Positions 53,703-63,933 of a stretch of DNA of 64,000 bases are shown here, in pieces. The position numbers were made by a program, and so were the translations under genes. Below the pieces are notes generated by a model. It did no database searches and was not told the DNA's origin. It saw only the letters and a list, made by a program, of their open reading frames with translations. Positions within the stretch are counted from its first letter, which is position 1; each line of letters opens with the position of its first letter. Source of the stretch: Pirellulaceae bacterium (GTDB taxonomy: Bacteria > Planctomycetota > Planctomycetia > Pirellulales > Pirellulaceae); contig JAGYIQ010000002.1 of the NCBI GenBank assembly GCA_018402565.1, positions 744,001 through 808,000 of the forward strand. The letters run 5' to 3'.

Positions 53703-56258
53703 ATGTCATTTTTTGCCGCTTGGTTAGCGAACCCTTGGATGTTGGGCGCCGGTGCATTGGCCGTGGCGTCGCCCGTCATCATCCACTTGCTCAACAAACG
53801 ACGTTTCAAGATCGTGGCCTGGGCGGCGATGGAGTTCTTGTTAGAAGCCAACAAAAAGAACCGTCGTCGCGTGCAACTGGAGAACCTGATCATCCTGCTG
53901 CTACGCTGCCTGGCTATGCTGTTGTTGGGACTGTTGCTGGCTCGGCCGTTTCTCCCCAGCGGCCTAACGGAATTTTTGCAAAATACCCAGCGTTTCGAAC
54001 GCATCGTGGTCTTGGATGATTCCGCCAGCATGATGGCCAGCGATACGGAGGGAACCGCATGGCAGTCGGCCATCGCCGGCCTGAACACCTTGGTGCGGCA
54101 GATGGCCGACAGTCGCACCGATGACAGTCTGACGTTGCTCCTGACCAGCCGCCCGGACGCCCCGCTGATGGTGGCCGAATCGGTCACCAACGAAACGGTC
54201 GAAAGCGTCCTCTTGGAACTGGAAGGATTGCGGGCCTCGGATTTTGTGGCCGACTATCGGGGGACCTTGAGCTACGTCGACCAGTACCTGCGCAATGCGG
54301 CCCCCGGCCTGAATCGCATGCTGTATGTCTTCAGCGATCGTCGCGGCCAGGACTGGAACGATGGCAGCTTGGGTGAAGACGCGGAGGCCCCGGCCGGGTT
54401 GTTGCGAAAACTGTCCAACGAGACGGCCGGCACGTATCTGGTCGATCTGGACGTGACAAACGAGCGAAATGTGGCGATCAGCGCCGTGCGGCAAGAACGC
54501 CAATTGGTCGCCGGCAGCGTCTCGCGATTCGAGGTCGACGTGCGAAACTTCGGTCAGCAGGCCGTGCGAGATGTGCAAGTCGAGTTTCGCGTCGGGCAGG
54601 GACAGCCCCTGATCGAGCAGATTCCAGAACTCAATGCCGACGAGACGGCAACCGTTGTGTTTCAGCAGATCTTTCCCCGAGCGACAGGCCCCGGTGGCCT
54701 GCGCGGGCTGGGCAGTGTGAATCGAGCCGCTCCGATCTACACTCGGCTGACGGCCAATGGGTCACCCGGCCGGGTTCAGGACGACGATCCGTTGGGCTGG
54801 ATGCCCAATGCCGCCGATGAGGGCTTGGAGTTTACCGACGTCCCGATTGAGATTTCGCTCTTGGTCCCGCAGGCTGGGATGGATGCCTTGCGGGAGGACA
54901 GCCAGTATTTCTACGTGGCGCGGGTGATGGATCGAGTGCCAATTCTCTTGGTCGATGGCGACCCATCATCGCTGCCGATCCGCAGCGAGACTTACGCGTT
55001 GCTGCCGTTGGCCAATCCCGACACCGGCATCGCAGCGGACTTGGTGACCGCCACTGAATTGGAAACGGCTCCATTGTCCAAGTATCAGGTAATTTTTCTC
55101 TGCAATGTCGACCAGGTCTCGTTCGATCGGGTGGCCGCCTTGGAGCAATGGGTACGGCAGGGAGGCAACCTGATTTTGTTGCCGGGCAACCGCGTCCAAT
55201 CGATCAGCTACAACGACTTGTTTTATCGCGAGGGCAAAGGGTTATCACCCGTCGAGTTATTGGAAATTGTGGGCGATCCCTCGCGTCAAGCCAGCGTCAC
55301 GTTGGAGTCCGATCCGCAGCCGCACCCGTTCTTTCAACGCTTGGTGCAGATCGATGCTGGGATTTTCTCGCGAACTAACGTCTTCAGTTGGTGGACGTCG
55401 CGGCTGAATCCGCAGCTGGAGACCACCTCGTACACGGTGCCGATGCGACTGAGCGATGAGCTGCGATCAGCGGCCGTGGTGGATCGCCAATTTGGCCAGG
55501 GCCGCGTGGTGTTCCTGTCGGTGGCGGCAGATGCCGATTGGACCGACTGGCCGTCCAGCCCGTCGTACATTGTGGTCATGTTCGACATGGTCCGCGACTT
55601 GGTTGAAGGGACCCTGCAAGTGCCGTTGGTGACGGTTGGCCAGGACCTGTTGGAGCCGATCGACTTGGGCCGCTACCGGAATCAAGTTCGCCTGGAGGGC
55701 CCCGACATGCAGCGTTGGGAAACCGTGGCCCAGCCGGCGGGGACTTACCGTCGTTCGCAGAACGTTGGCCCAACAGGCTCGGCGGGCGAAACGGCCGACG
55801 CCGACGCCAAGGACGCTGCCAGCAGCAACGGAGCACCGCCCCCACGGCCACTCGGGTCGGCGGGCCCCGCTACAGAGACGACCGGCGAGACCACCGACGG
55901 TGCGAACCCAAGTTCCGACTCGAACACCGCGACCGTCTTCTACGAGGCCCTGTTCCCGCGACTGCCCCAACGTGGCTTTTACCAAGTCAAGTTGGTGGCC
56001 TCCGCCAGCCAAGCGGATCATACGCGACGGGTGGCGGCGAACTTGGATTCGCGCGAGGGCAATTTGGCTTTGGTGGATCCGACACAGTTGGCCGATTGGG
56101 TGGGCGATAAAGTCGAATGGGTGACTTTGGATATCGTCGGCACGCAGTCGGTCGACGTGGCTCGCGATGAATTCTGGTTCCAGGTCCTACTGGGATTGCT
56201 GGTCACTTTGGGTTTGGAGCAATTCCTGGCCTGCTGGTTCGGCACTCGGCGCGCGTGA
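53703..56258 (+). CDS. BatA-type membrane protein with VWA domain
   Basis: 851 residues. The N-terminal BatA region has two membrane segments (MLGAGALAVASPVIIHLLNK RR and LIILLLRCLAMLLLGLLLAR) with the basic loop FKIVAWAAMEFLLEANKKNR RR. A VWA domain follows with MIDAS FERIVVLDDSASMMASD. Then come a large beta-rich region, a glutamine-amidotransferase-like section (VPILLVDGDPSSLPIRSETY), a Glu/Ala/Gly/Thr-rich linker (about residues 690-740) and a final membrane helix (VLLGLLVTLGLEQFLACWF). It is anchored in the membrane with its bulk probably periplasmic. The order MoxR-DUF58-BatA is the classic Bat arrangement. The stop overlaps a GTG of the next frame. Confidence 0.9.
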   Translation: MSFFAAWLANPWMLGAGALAVASPVIIHLLNKRRFKIVAWAAMEFLLEANKKNRRRVQLENLIILLLRCLAMLLLGLLLARPFLPSGLTEFLQNTQRFERIVVLDDSASMMASDTEGTAWQSAIAGLNTLVRQMADSRTDDSLTLLLTSRPDAPLMVAESVTNETVESVLLELEGLRASDFVADYRGTLSYVDQYLRNAAPGLNRMLYVFSDRRGQDWNDGSLGEDAEAPAGLLRKLSNETAGTYLVDLDVTNERNVAISAVRQERQLVAGSVSRFEVDVRNFGQQAVRDVQVEFRVGQGQPLIEQIPELNADETATVVFQQIFPRATGPGGLRGLGSVNRAAPIYTRLTANGSPGRVQDDDPLGWMPNAADEGLEFTDVPIEISLLVPQAGMDALREDSQYFYVARVMDRVPILLVDGDPSSLPIRSETYALLPLANPDTGIAADLVTATELETAPLSKYQVIFLCNVDQVSFDRVAALEQWVRQGGNLILLPGNRVQSISYNDLFYREGKGLSPVELLEIVGDPSRQASVTLESDPQPHPFFQRLVQIDAGIFSRTNVFSWWTSRLNPQLETTSYTVPMRLSDELRSAAVVDRQFGQGRVVFLSVAADADWTDWPSSPSYIVVMFDMVRDLVEGTLQVPLVTVGQDLLEPIDLGRYRNQVRLEGPDMQRWETVAQPAGTYRRSQNVGPTGSAGETADADAKDAASSNGAPPPRPLGSAGPATETTGETTDGANPSSDSNTATVFYEALFPRLPQRGFYQVKLVASASQADHTRRVAANLDSREGNLALVDPTQLADWVGDKVEWVTLDIVGTQSVDVARDEFWFQVLLGLLVTLGLEQFLACWFGTRRA

Positions 56259-56278
56259 GGGTTAGGGAGTTAGGCAAG

Positions 56279-58906
56279 ATGAAAACAACGATGGAACGCC
56301 ACCGCAATCGATCCTGTTCCCCCGTCGCGCGGGTGTATTGGCCAACCCTGAGTGGTTGGACCATACCCAAGTGGAACGGAGCCGCGTGGGCCATCCTGTT
56401 GGCGATGGTCGCTGGCCAAGCGTTGGCGGCAGCTCCGCAAGCCGTGCCCGCACCGGGCGGCGCCCCACGGCGAATCATTGGGGCAGTGATCCGTGAAGCT
56501 CCAGCGGCGGCGGAAAACGCGGCCGCAGTCGCTGTGGTTGCCGCACAGGACCAAGCGGCGACCGAGCCTGCGCAGGAAAAGGCGGCGGACAATGCTCCGC
56601 CTGATGCAGCGGCCCAGGATGACGCGGCCGTCGCCGGCCAAGCCGATGCGGGCGACGAGAAACGCTTCCCGTTCGGCGCGACGCTGCAAACCAATCCCGA
56701 CATTGAAGAGGTGCTCCGCAAAGCCCAACGCTACATGGAGGAGGGCAATTACCGCGCTGCCAGCCGCTTCTGGCAGGCGGCGGTGCAACGGGCAGGGGAC
56801 CAACTGTATTCGACCGATGGCGAAATCTATTTTCCGTTAGTGCGAAAAATCGAAGAAATCATCGCCAAACTTCCGCCAGAGGGTCTGGAGACCTATCGCA
56901 TCGCCGCCGATGCAGAGGCCACGGAGTACTTGGCCGATGACAGCCGCTTCGATCAAGTTCAACGCTGGCAAAAGGTCGTCGACCTGGCGTTTCTCAGCAC
57001 GCCCGGCGATCAGGCGGCTCTGCAATTGGCCTCGCATTATTTGGACCGATATCAGGCCATCCCTGCTCAACTCCTGCTCCGTCGCATCCTGGATGTCTAC
57101 CCGGATAGTCGTGTGCCGCGGGACGAGGTCCTGATGAAATTGGCATTGGCCTACGGGCTCTCCGGTGATCGGCAACGCGGACTCGCGGCCCTGCAAGAAG
57201 CGCGGCAGGTGCGGGCCACGGTAACGGCCGCCGTCTTGGACCAAGTGGAAGTTTTGTTGGCGTCCGCCACCGATCGCAGCAGCGGCGGAAACGTGGCCAA
57301 AGCTCCGGCTTGGACCAGTTCCCTGGGCCTGGGACACGAGGTCCAACAGATGCCCGACTTGCCGGCCGGATTCTTGGACGAGGGCCTGGCGCCGGTGTGG
57401 ATGTTCCAGCACGACTTTCTCAAACAGCCACGCGGCAAGTTCATCCAAGGCGAGGTCTACGTGGGCAACAAGGCGATCCAAGCCGCCGCGTTTCCCTCCT
57501 CGACCCAGGATCGTGAGTTCGAAGCCGTCTGTCGCGAGTGGCAACGGAACAACTGGCGGGCCTCCAGTCTGCCGTTATTGGATCAGGGACGGATTCTATT
57601 CAAGACGCAGGCCGATCTGGCCGCTTGGCCGACCACGTCCTTACAAACCGATGCGCTGCTGCGCAGCCTGAATCTCAATCGCTATGCGCCGGATGAGATC
57701 AGCAAGTTCATTTTGGAGCAATCGGACCAGAACCGTCGCAATTTTCCGGCCGCGGCCAACCTGCCGTATTCCAGTGTCGAAACGATGCAGTACTTCGGCG
57801 ATCTGGCCTTTCAGTCCATGACCGTCCACGAGGGCATCGCCTACTCGGTGGAGGGTGACAACTTCGGACGCGATGCGGTGTATCGGGACACGGGGCGGCG
57901 GAATCCGGTCAACGCCTGGAGTTCGCCGCCGACCCGCGAACGGACCACCTACCTGTCGGCTTACGATCTGGCCTCGGGCCGCACGCTGTGGAGCAAGCCC
58001 TTTCCCGGCAATGAGCCGGGCGAGGAATTGGTCGGCTCGGCCGTGGTAGGCCCGCCGGTCGGCTACCTGCAAAGTGTGTTGGTTCCGGTGCTCGCCGGCG
58101 GCCGCTTCCTATTGGTGGCGATCGATAGCGGCACCGGTGCAGCCCTGTGGAAGCGAGTGATCTGCGACGTGCCCCAAGTCCAACCGGCCTCGACGACCTT
58201 GGTGCAGTTAGCGGTCAGCGGCAGTGACGTGTTCATGGTGTGTGGTTGTGGCGTGTTGGCAAATGTCGATGCCAGCTCGGGGCAACTCCGTTGGGTCCGT
58301 CGCTACCCGCGGAGCGTCAAAGAATTGGATGCCGAAGGTGCCAACCAACAGTTTTTTGGTCGGGTACAGCAGGATTGGCAACGCTACCAATTGCAAGGTT
58401 GGAACCACGACGTGGCCGTGGTCTGGGGTAATTGGATCTTAGTCGCCGCCTCCGACACGAATTTTTTGGCCGGCTACCGTCGTTCGGATGGCGAACTGGT
58501 GTGGCAGGCCCCGCGAGCCGACGTCCTCGGTTGCACGGTCGATCAATGGTTGGGAGTCCGCGACGGCATCGTCTATGCCACCGGGCCGCGCGGCTTGATC
58601 GCTTATGAACTGGGCGCCGAGGGCCGACTGTATGGCACGCCGCAGCGTTTGGAAAAAGCCATCAGCGGCCGTGGTTTGATCACTGCCCAGGGAATCCTGC
58701 TGCCAGTGCAAGATCATTTGGAACTTTACGACCTGCGTTCGTTGTCCAAAATCAAGGAGATCCCAGTCCAGCTGCCGACCAACATGCCCATCGGCAGCCT
58801 GGCCAGCGATGGTACGCGCCTGTGGATTGCCGCCATGAACCGTTTGATCGCGGTCGAACCGGTTACTCCAATCAGCGCGGTCGAGTCGGTCGAGGAAGGA
58901 AATTAG
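56279..58906 (+). CDS. PQQ-type beta-propeller protein with helical N-terminal part, exported
   Basis: 875 residues from ATG 56279 (AGGGAG upstream; a GTG at 56255 overlaps the preceding stop and would bury the signal). Signal peptide WAILLAMVAGQALAAAPQ, then an Ala-rich linker. A TPR-like helical region follows (RKAQRYMEEGNYRAASRFWQ AAVQRAG, YRAIPAQLLLRRILDVYPDS-like). The second half has BamB/PQQ-type propeller repeats: YDLASGRTLWSKPF, VAIDSGTGAALWKRVICDV, NVDASSGQLRWVRRYP and YRRSDGELVWQAPRADV. It is probably a periplasmic scaffold of the complex encoded by this operon. No PQQ-dependent catalysis can be inferred. Confidence 0.88.
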   Translation: MKTTMERHRNRSCSPVARVYWPTLSGWTIPKWNGAAWAILLAMVAGQALAAAPQAVPAPGGAPRRIIGAVIREAPAAAENAAAVAVVAAQDQAATEPAQEKAADNAPPDAAAQDDAAVAGQADAGDEKRFPFGATLQTNPDIEEVLRKAQRYMEEGNYRAASRFWQAAVQRAGDQLYSTDGEIYFPLVRKIEEIIAKLPPEGLETYRIAADAEATEYLADDSRFDQVQRWQKVVDLAFLSTPGDQAALQLASHYLDRYQAIPAQLLLRRILDVYPDSRVPRDEVLMKLALAYGLSGDRQRGLAALQEARQVRATVTAAVLDQVEVLLASATDRSSGGNVAKAPAWTSSLGLGHEVQQMPDLPAGFLDEGLAPVWMFQHDFLKQPRGKFIQGEVYVGNKAIQAAAFPSSTQDREFEAVCREWQRNNWRASSLPLLDQGRILFKTQADLAAWPTTSLQTDALLRSLNLNRYAPDEISKFILEQSDQNRRNFPAAANLPYSSVETMQYFGDLAFQSMTVHEGIAYSVEGDNFGRDAVYRDTGRRNPVNAWSSPPTRERTTYLSAYDLASGRTLWSKPFPGNEPGEELVGSAVVGPPVGYLQSVLVPVLAGGRFLLVAIDSGTGAALWKRVICDVPQVQPASTTLVQLAVSGSDVFMVCGCGVLANVDASSGQLRWVRRYPRSVKELDAEGANQQFFGRVQQDWQRYQLQGWNHDVAVVWGNWILVAASDTNFLAGYRRSDGELVWQAPRADVLGCTVDQWLGVRDGIVYATGPRGLIAYELGAEGRLYGTPQRLEKAISGRGLITAQGILLPVQDHLELYDLRSLSKIKEIPVQLPTNMPIGSLASDGTRLWIAAMNRLIAVEPVTPISAVESVEEGN

Positions 58907-58907
58907 T

Positions 58908-61526
58908 TTGTTAGCTGAATCTTTTTTGAATTGGTTGGTGGGACGCCCAGAAAGTGATGGGCAGGTGCAACTGCAATGGTTGAATCTGCCCAGCAGTTGG
59001 GGCGTGTTCGTGGCCTTGGCGATTGTGAGCGCCGTGGTCTTCGTGGTCTTCCGTTTGTACCAGCGGGAGAACGTCAACGGACCGTTGTGGCTCCGGCCCA
59101 CGCTGCTCACGCTGCGCCTGCTCACGCTGTTGTTTTTATTGCTTTTGTATCTACAGCCCAGCATTAGCTTGGTGAACTCGGTCCGCTTGCGGCCACCGAT
59201 TGCCTTGGCACGCGATGCCTCGGCCTCGATGGCCTTCGCCGATCGCATGACCGACCCGCAACAGGTGGAACGCCTGGCCCAACAAACGGGACTGCCCGCG
59301 GCCGGTCTGGAACGCGGTGACTTCACCCGCGTCGAAGTGATCAATCGCCTGCTGGGCGATGGCCAGAACGCCTGGGTCAACACCTTGAGGCAAAAGGGGG
59401 CATTGCGGGTCGTCGATTTTGCGACCGACCTGCGGAGTGTCACTACGCTGCCGGCGATCGACAACAACCAATCAGACGATGCGAACTCGGACGCTGCCAA
59501 GCAGGCCGACGACAGCAACAACGCACCCGCGGACATTCCTGCCGACGTCACTGCGACCGACGATGGCGACGCGGAGGAGTCCGAGGGCGGCGAGGACTTC
59601 CGCGTGCGGCCGTTGGTCGCCGACGGTGTGACGACCAATCTGTCGCGAGCCTTGGGCAGCTTGATTGGCGAGGACAGTTCGGTCGGCTCAATCATCCTGC
59701 TGTCCGATGGGCAACACAACAGCAGCGAGGATCCACTGGAGTTGGCCCAACGAGCCGCTCGGCGTGACGTGCCAATTTACATCATTGGGATCGGCGACCC
59801 GACACGACCGCGCAACGTCGCCGTCGATGAGGTCTACGTTCGCTCGAAAGTCCGCCCGGCCGAACCGTTCACCATCGAGGCCTTGGTCCGCGGCGAAGAC
59901 TTGGACGATCAAGCCATCGTTCTGCAGTTGATCGAACAACCACTGGACCCCGAGAACCAACAGCCGCTGGGTGCCGCCCGGGAACTGCAGACCAAGTCGC
60001 TGCAACTGCCCGAGGGCCAAGGTCGCGTCCGCGTCAACTTCGAACACTCGCAAGTGGAGCCAGGCCTGTATCTGTATCGTGTGGTCGCCGCCAGTGTGGA
60101 AAACGAAATTTCCACCGAGGACAACCAACGCAACAGTTCGCCCGTGGAAGTGATCGACGATCGGGTCAACGTGCTACTGGTCTCCGGTGGCCCGCAATGG
60201 GACTTCCAACAGGTTCTCTGGCTGCTGCAACGTGACCCCTCGATCAACGTCTCCGGCTGGCTGCAGTCGCTGGACCCCGAACGCCCCCAGGAAGGCAACC
60301 TGTCACTCAAGACCTTGCCGCGAACGCTGGAGGAATTGGGCGAGTACAACGTGGTGCTCCTGATGGATCCGGATCCCACAAAAGATTTTGACGCCGCCTT
60401 TATGGATGCGTTGGAGCAATTTCTGGAGACCAAGGCCGGCGGTCTGCTCTACATGGCCGGCCCCAACCACGCCACCGAATTCTTGGGCCGTTCGACGACG
60501 GGCCGCATCAATCGCTTCCTCCCGGTGCAAGTGGGCGATGCCGAGCAATTGGATTTTGAGACCACGATCGCGGCCACCGCTGAATTGATGGAGGCCGGGG
60601 TCCTGGTCGCCGAGCCCGCCGGCCTGGACCACCCGATCATGAGCTTTCATGCCGATCGCCAGCGGAACGCGGCCCAATGGGCCGAGATGCCCAACATCTA
60701 CTGGACCTTTCCAGTGGCCACCGCCAAGCCCGCCACGCGAGTCCTGCTGAGAAAGATCAACCCGAACGATCCCAGCATCAACCAACCGATCTTGGTCTCC
60801 GGTCGCTATGGGGCCGGCACGGTCCTCTACTTTGGTTTCAATTCGACTTGGCGTTGGAGAAGCGTCGGCGTGCAAGCCCAGTACTACGATCGGTTTTGGA
60901 TCCAAGTCGTGCGGTACCTGGTCGAGAGTCGCTCGTTGCAAGGCCAACGCCGCGCGTTGGTCGAAACCGATCGCAGCGAATACGACTTGGGCGACCGCGT
61001 TCGCGTCCTGGCCAAGGTTTTGGACAATCAATTCCAACCGCTGACAGAAGAACGTCTCACCGCGCAAGTGATCACGGCCGAGGGTGTCACCTTGCCGCTA
61101 GAACTCAAGAAGGTGCCTGGCCAAGCGGGAGAATACCAAGGGGTGTTCGCGCCGCAAAGCGTCGGCCAATTTTCGCTGACCATGGTCCTGCCGGACCGCA
61201 GCGACGACTTGGTGAAGTTGTCCGACCCGTTGGTGCAGCCGGCCAGCTTCCGGGTGCGTTCCCCCAGCTTGGAGGCCGCCACCTATTGGTTGAACGAACG
61301 TCTGCTGCGACAAATCGCCGAGATCTCCGGCGGTCGCTACTTCACCTTGGACCAATGGAATGAAGTGGCCGAGATCGTTCCCGAGAAGGTCTCGGAAACC
61401 CAGTACGAGAGTCGCCCCGAGCCGCTGTGGGACCAGACGCAGGGCCTGCGTTGGTCGTTCTTCCTGTTGCCGGCCCTGCTGTTGACCCTCGAATGGTCGC
61501 TCCGCAAAAAAGCCAAATTGCTGTAA
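58908..61526 (+). CDS. Membrane protein with VWA domain (BatA/B-like)
   Basis: 872 residues from a TTG start; GGAAGG lies about eight bases upstream and the gene begins one base after the preceding stop codon. Two N-terminal membrane helices (WGVFVALAIVSAVVFVVFRL and LLTLRLLTLLFLLLLYLQPS) precede a VWA domain whose MIDAS is ALARDASASMAFADR, with an acidic Asp/Ala-rich loop inserted (about residues 185-235). A later section (VLLVSGGPQWDFQQVLWLLQ, LLYMAGPNHATEFLG) is amidotransferase-like without an obvious active-site Cys. The C-terminal helix SFFLLPALLLTLEWSLRKK re-enters the membrane. Part of the MoxR operon. Confidence 0.88.
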   Translation: MLAESFLNWLVGRPESDGQVQLQWLNLPSSWGVFVALAIVSAVVFVVFRLYQRENVNGPLWLRPTLLTLRLLTLLFLLLLYLQPSISLVNSVRLRPPIALARDASASMAFADRMTDPQQVERLAQQTGLPAAGLERGDFTRVEVINRLLGDGQNAWVNTLRQKGALRVVDFATDLRSVTTLPAIDNNQSDDANSDAAKQADDSNNAPADIPADVTATDDGDAEESEGGEDFRVRPLVADGVTTNLSRALGSLIGEDSSVGSIILLSDGQHNSSEDPLELAQRAARRDVPIYIIGIGDPTRPRNVAVDEVYVRSKVRPAEPFTIEALVRGEDLDDQAIVLQLIEQPLDPENQQPLGAARELQTKSLQLPEGQGRVRVNFEHSQVEPGLYLYRVVAASVENEISTEDNQRNSSPVEVIDDRVNVLLVSGGPQWDFQQVLWLLQRDPSINVSGWLQSLDPERPQEGNLSLKTLPRTLEELGEYNVVLLMDPDPTKDFDAAFMDALEQFLETKAGGLLYMAGPNHATEFLGRSTTGRINRFLPVQVGDAEQLDFETTIAATAELMEAGVLVAEPAGLDHPIMSFHADRQRNAAQWAEMPNIYWTFPVATAKPATRVLLRKINPNDPSINQPILVSGRYGAGTVLYFGFNSTWRWRSVGVQAQYYDRFWIQVVRYLVESRSLQGQRRALVETDRSEYDLGDRVRVLAKVLDNQFQPLTEERLTAQVITAEGVTLPLELKKVPGQAGEYQGVFAPQSVGQFSLTMVLPDRSDDLVKLSDPLVQPASFRVRSPSLEAATYWLNERLLRQIAEISGGRYFTLDQWNEVAEIVPEKVSETQYESRPEPLWDQTQGLRWSFFLLPALLLTLEWSLRKKAKLL

Positions 61527-61547
61527 CCCCGTACAGAAATTCGTAAG

Positions 61548-63884
61548 ATGAGTAACCTGACCACTTCAACACCTGCCGAATGGGAATGGACGCCGGGCCA
61601 GATCCCGACGGCCATCCGCCAGCAATTGGACCGCTTGCGCCAGGCCATCTCGCGGAGCCTGTGGGTCTCTGGCGTTTCCAAAATGGTCCTCATCGGTTTG
61701 GCCGTGTTGCTGGTCGACTTCTTGCTGGATTATTTCTTCCACATGGATCGCCCGCAGCGAGTCATCATGGGCGTTCTGATGGTGGGCAGTTTTTTATACG
61801 CGGCCTATCGCTTCCTCTGGCTGCCCTTGTCGGCACAAGTGACCGACGATGCGTTGGTGCTGACCGTGGAACAGAAGTTGGGACGTCAACACAATGAGTT
61901 GATCAATTCCTTGCAATTCGCGCGGCAGAGCGGCACGGCTCTGGAACGCGGCTACTCGCCGGCCATGACCGAGCGGGTGGTGAACCAAGGCATCCAGTTG
62001 GCCGGCGAAGTCGACTTCCTGCAAGCCGTGGATCAAGTGGCCACGCAGCGCAAGCAGCGCTGGCTCTTCGGTGGCCTGGTCGGCTTGGCCGTGTGGGCGG
62101 CCTTGGTCCTGGGCACCGGCAACGGCTGGCTCTGGTTCCAACGCAACCTGCTGTTCGCCGATCTGCCCTGGCCCACTCGCACCGTCCTGACCATCGAAGG
62201 CGTTGTCGATGGCGTGCTGTACGTGCCGCGGGGCGAGGACCATCGCTTGCAAGTCAGTGTCGACCCGAATTGTGTGGACACCGATGTCGACGTGTTCTTG
62301 GACTTTGTGGGCCGCTCCAGCAGCACGCGGCAGAAGCTCCGTCGCTTGGACGAGGAACCCCTGAATCATAGCACCACCCTGCGCGGCATCAACAGCGAGT
62401 TCTCCTTCCAAGTCCGCGGCGGTGATTTTGTCTCCGCCCCGGTCCAAGTCCGCTTGGTGCAGCCGCCGGGCTTCGCCGAACTGACACTCAAGGTTCAACC
62501 GCCGAGTTACAGTGGCTTGAGCGAATCGGCGGTGCCCCTGTCCGCCGAATCCTTCAAAGTCCTGCAAGGCTCGACCGTCTCGATTGTGGCCAAACCCGAT
62601 CAAGACAACGTCTCGCTGGCTCTGTTGCAGGCGGACCAACGCTGGGAGATGCCGCGGTCGGATTCGGGCGATCATCGATTGACGCTCAGCGGCGCGCAAC
62701 TCCGCAGCGGTCGCTATCAGTTCGACCTGAGTGATGCTGCCGGTATCCGCCCCAGTCGCCCGGTTCAGTTCACGCTGGAAGTGGTAACCGACCGAGCTCC
62801 CCAGGTTCGCACCCGGCAATTTGGGGTCAGCACCATGGTCGTGCCGCAAGCCATCATTCCGGTCAACATCGCCATCGAAGACGAGTTCATGGTGCAAGAA
62901 GTCTGGGGCGACCTCCGTTGGGAGGTCGATGGTTCTCCCAACACCGGTGCGCACCGATTCGATCTCAATGAATTCAGTACCGATTGGGGCTCCAACCAAC
63001 TGTCCGGCAGTTATGGCTTCGATTTGCAACCGTTGGATATCCCCACCGGCATGACCCTGAGCATTGTGGTCCAGGCTCGTGACAACCAACCTGCCGCGAG
63101 TCCGACGGTCAGCGACGCGACAGCGGATGCGACGCCGCCCAGCACGGACCCAGGCTCGACGATTGACGGCCAGGCTCCGGCCGTCGCAGCCCTACCCGTC
63201 GGGGTGGGGGCGGGCAAAGCCCTCATGTTCCGTGTGGTCACCGAAGCCGAATTTCGCGCCGATCTGCTCCGCCGAGAACTGGAGCAAACCAAGACCTTCG
63301 AACGGGTGATCGCCCAACAACAAGCGATCCAAACCGAGATGCAGGCGCTGTTGGTCAGCCAGCAAGAGCCGACGGAAACCCCCGAGTCGTATTCGATTCG
63401 GCAGACGCAGATGGCCGGCAAATCGCTCCGCAACCAGAATCAGGTGGGCACGCTGTTGATCCAAGTCACCGATCGCTTTCGTGGCTTTTTGGCAGAAGTC
63501 CGCAATAATCGCTTGGACGAATCGTCCAGTGAAATGGATGGTGGACAAGGCTTGGCGATCCGCTTGGATCAGCAGATTATCCAACCGCTGGACGAGATTG
63601 ATCGCACGCTGCTGCCGCAACTCAATCGCTCCCTCGAAGCCGTCTCACGACAAGTGGGGCGTCCCGAAGAAATGCGGCAACAGATCGCCGCCACGCTGCC
63701 GCAAATTGAAGACGTCCTAGCGCGACTCAACGCCGTGCTGGACGCCATGCAACGATCGCAGAGCTTCCAAGAGATCGTCAACATGGTGATCTCGATCAAG
63801 AACGAAGAGCAGCGACTGAAGAAGATGGCCGAGGACAAAAAACGAGCCGAGGCCGGCCTGGACGAAATTTTCGACCAAGACTAA
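61548..63884 (+). CDS. DUF4175-like membrane protein
   Basis: 778 residues. Three membrane helices lie in the first 190 residues (KMVLIGLAVLLVDFLLDYFF, RVIMGVLMVGSFLYAAYRFL, WLFGGLVGLAVWAALVLGTG). Between the second and third lies a helical loop typical of DUF4175 (TVEQKLGRQHNELINSLQFA). A long beta-rich region follows (TLKVQPPSYSGLSESAVPLS), and the C-terminal 220 residues are predicted coiled coil (FERVIAQQQAIQTEMQALLV, LNRSLEAVSRQVGRPEEMRQ). It is the usual companion of the VWA membrane proteins in planctomycete Bat-like operons and may bridge membrane and periplasmic parts. Confidence 0.82.
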   Translation: MSNLTTSTPAEWEWTPGQIPTAIRQQLDRLRQAISRSLWVSGVSKMVLIGLAVLLVDFLLDYFFHMDRPQRVIMGVLMVGSFLYAAYRFLWLPLSAQVTDDALVLTVEQKLGRQHNELINSLQFARQSGTALERGYSPAMTERVVNQGIQLAGEVDFLQAVDQVATQRKQRWLFGGLVGLAVWAALVLGTGNGWLWFQRNLLFADLPWPTRTVLTIEGVVDGVLYVPRGEDHRLQVSVDPNCVDTDVDVFLDFVGRSSSTRQKLRRLDEEPLNHSTTLRGINSEFSFQVRGGDFVSAPVQVRLVQPPGFAELTLKVQPPSYSGLSESAVPLSAESFKVLQGSTVSIVAKPDQDNVSLALLQADQRWEMPRSDSGDHRLTLSGAQLRSGRYQFDLSDAAGIRPSRPVQFTLEVVTDRAPQVRTRQFGVSTMVVPQAIIPVNIAIEDEFMVQEVWGDLRWEVDGSPNTGAHRFDLNEFSTDWGSNQLSGSYGFDLQPLDIPTGMTLSIVVQARDNQPAASPTVSDATADATPPSTDPGSTIDGQAPAVAALPVGVGAGKALMFRVVTEAEFRADLLRRELEQTKTFERVIAQQQAIQTEMQALLVSQQEPTETPESYSIRQTQMAGKSLRNQNQVGTLLIQVTDRFRGFLAEVRNNRLDESSSEMDGGQGLAIRLDQQIIQPLDEIDRTLLPQLNRSLEAVSRQVGRPEEMRQQIAATLPQIEDVLARLNAVLDAMQRSQSFQEIVNMVISIKNEEQRLKKMAEDKKRAEAGLDEIFDQD

Positions 63885-63933
63885 CTGCCCCCATTTGCCG
63901 AGCACGGATGCCCTTCCCGCAGAGACCATTGCT

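Noticed and set aside
61794..63089. 431-codon minus-strand frame
   Set aside because: Antisense shadow of the DUF4175-like gene; composition Gly/His/Gln-rich with no motif.
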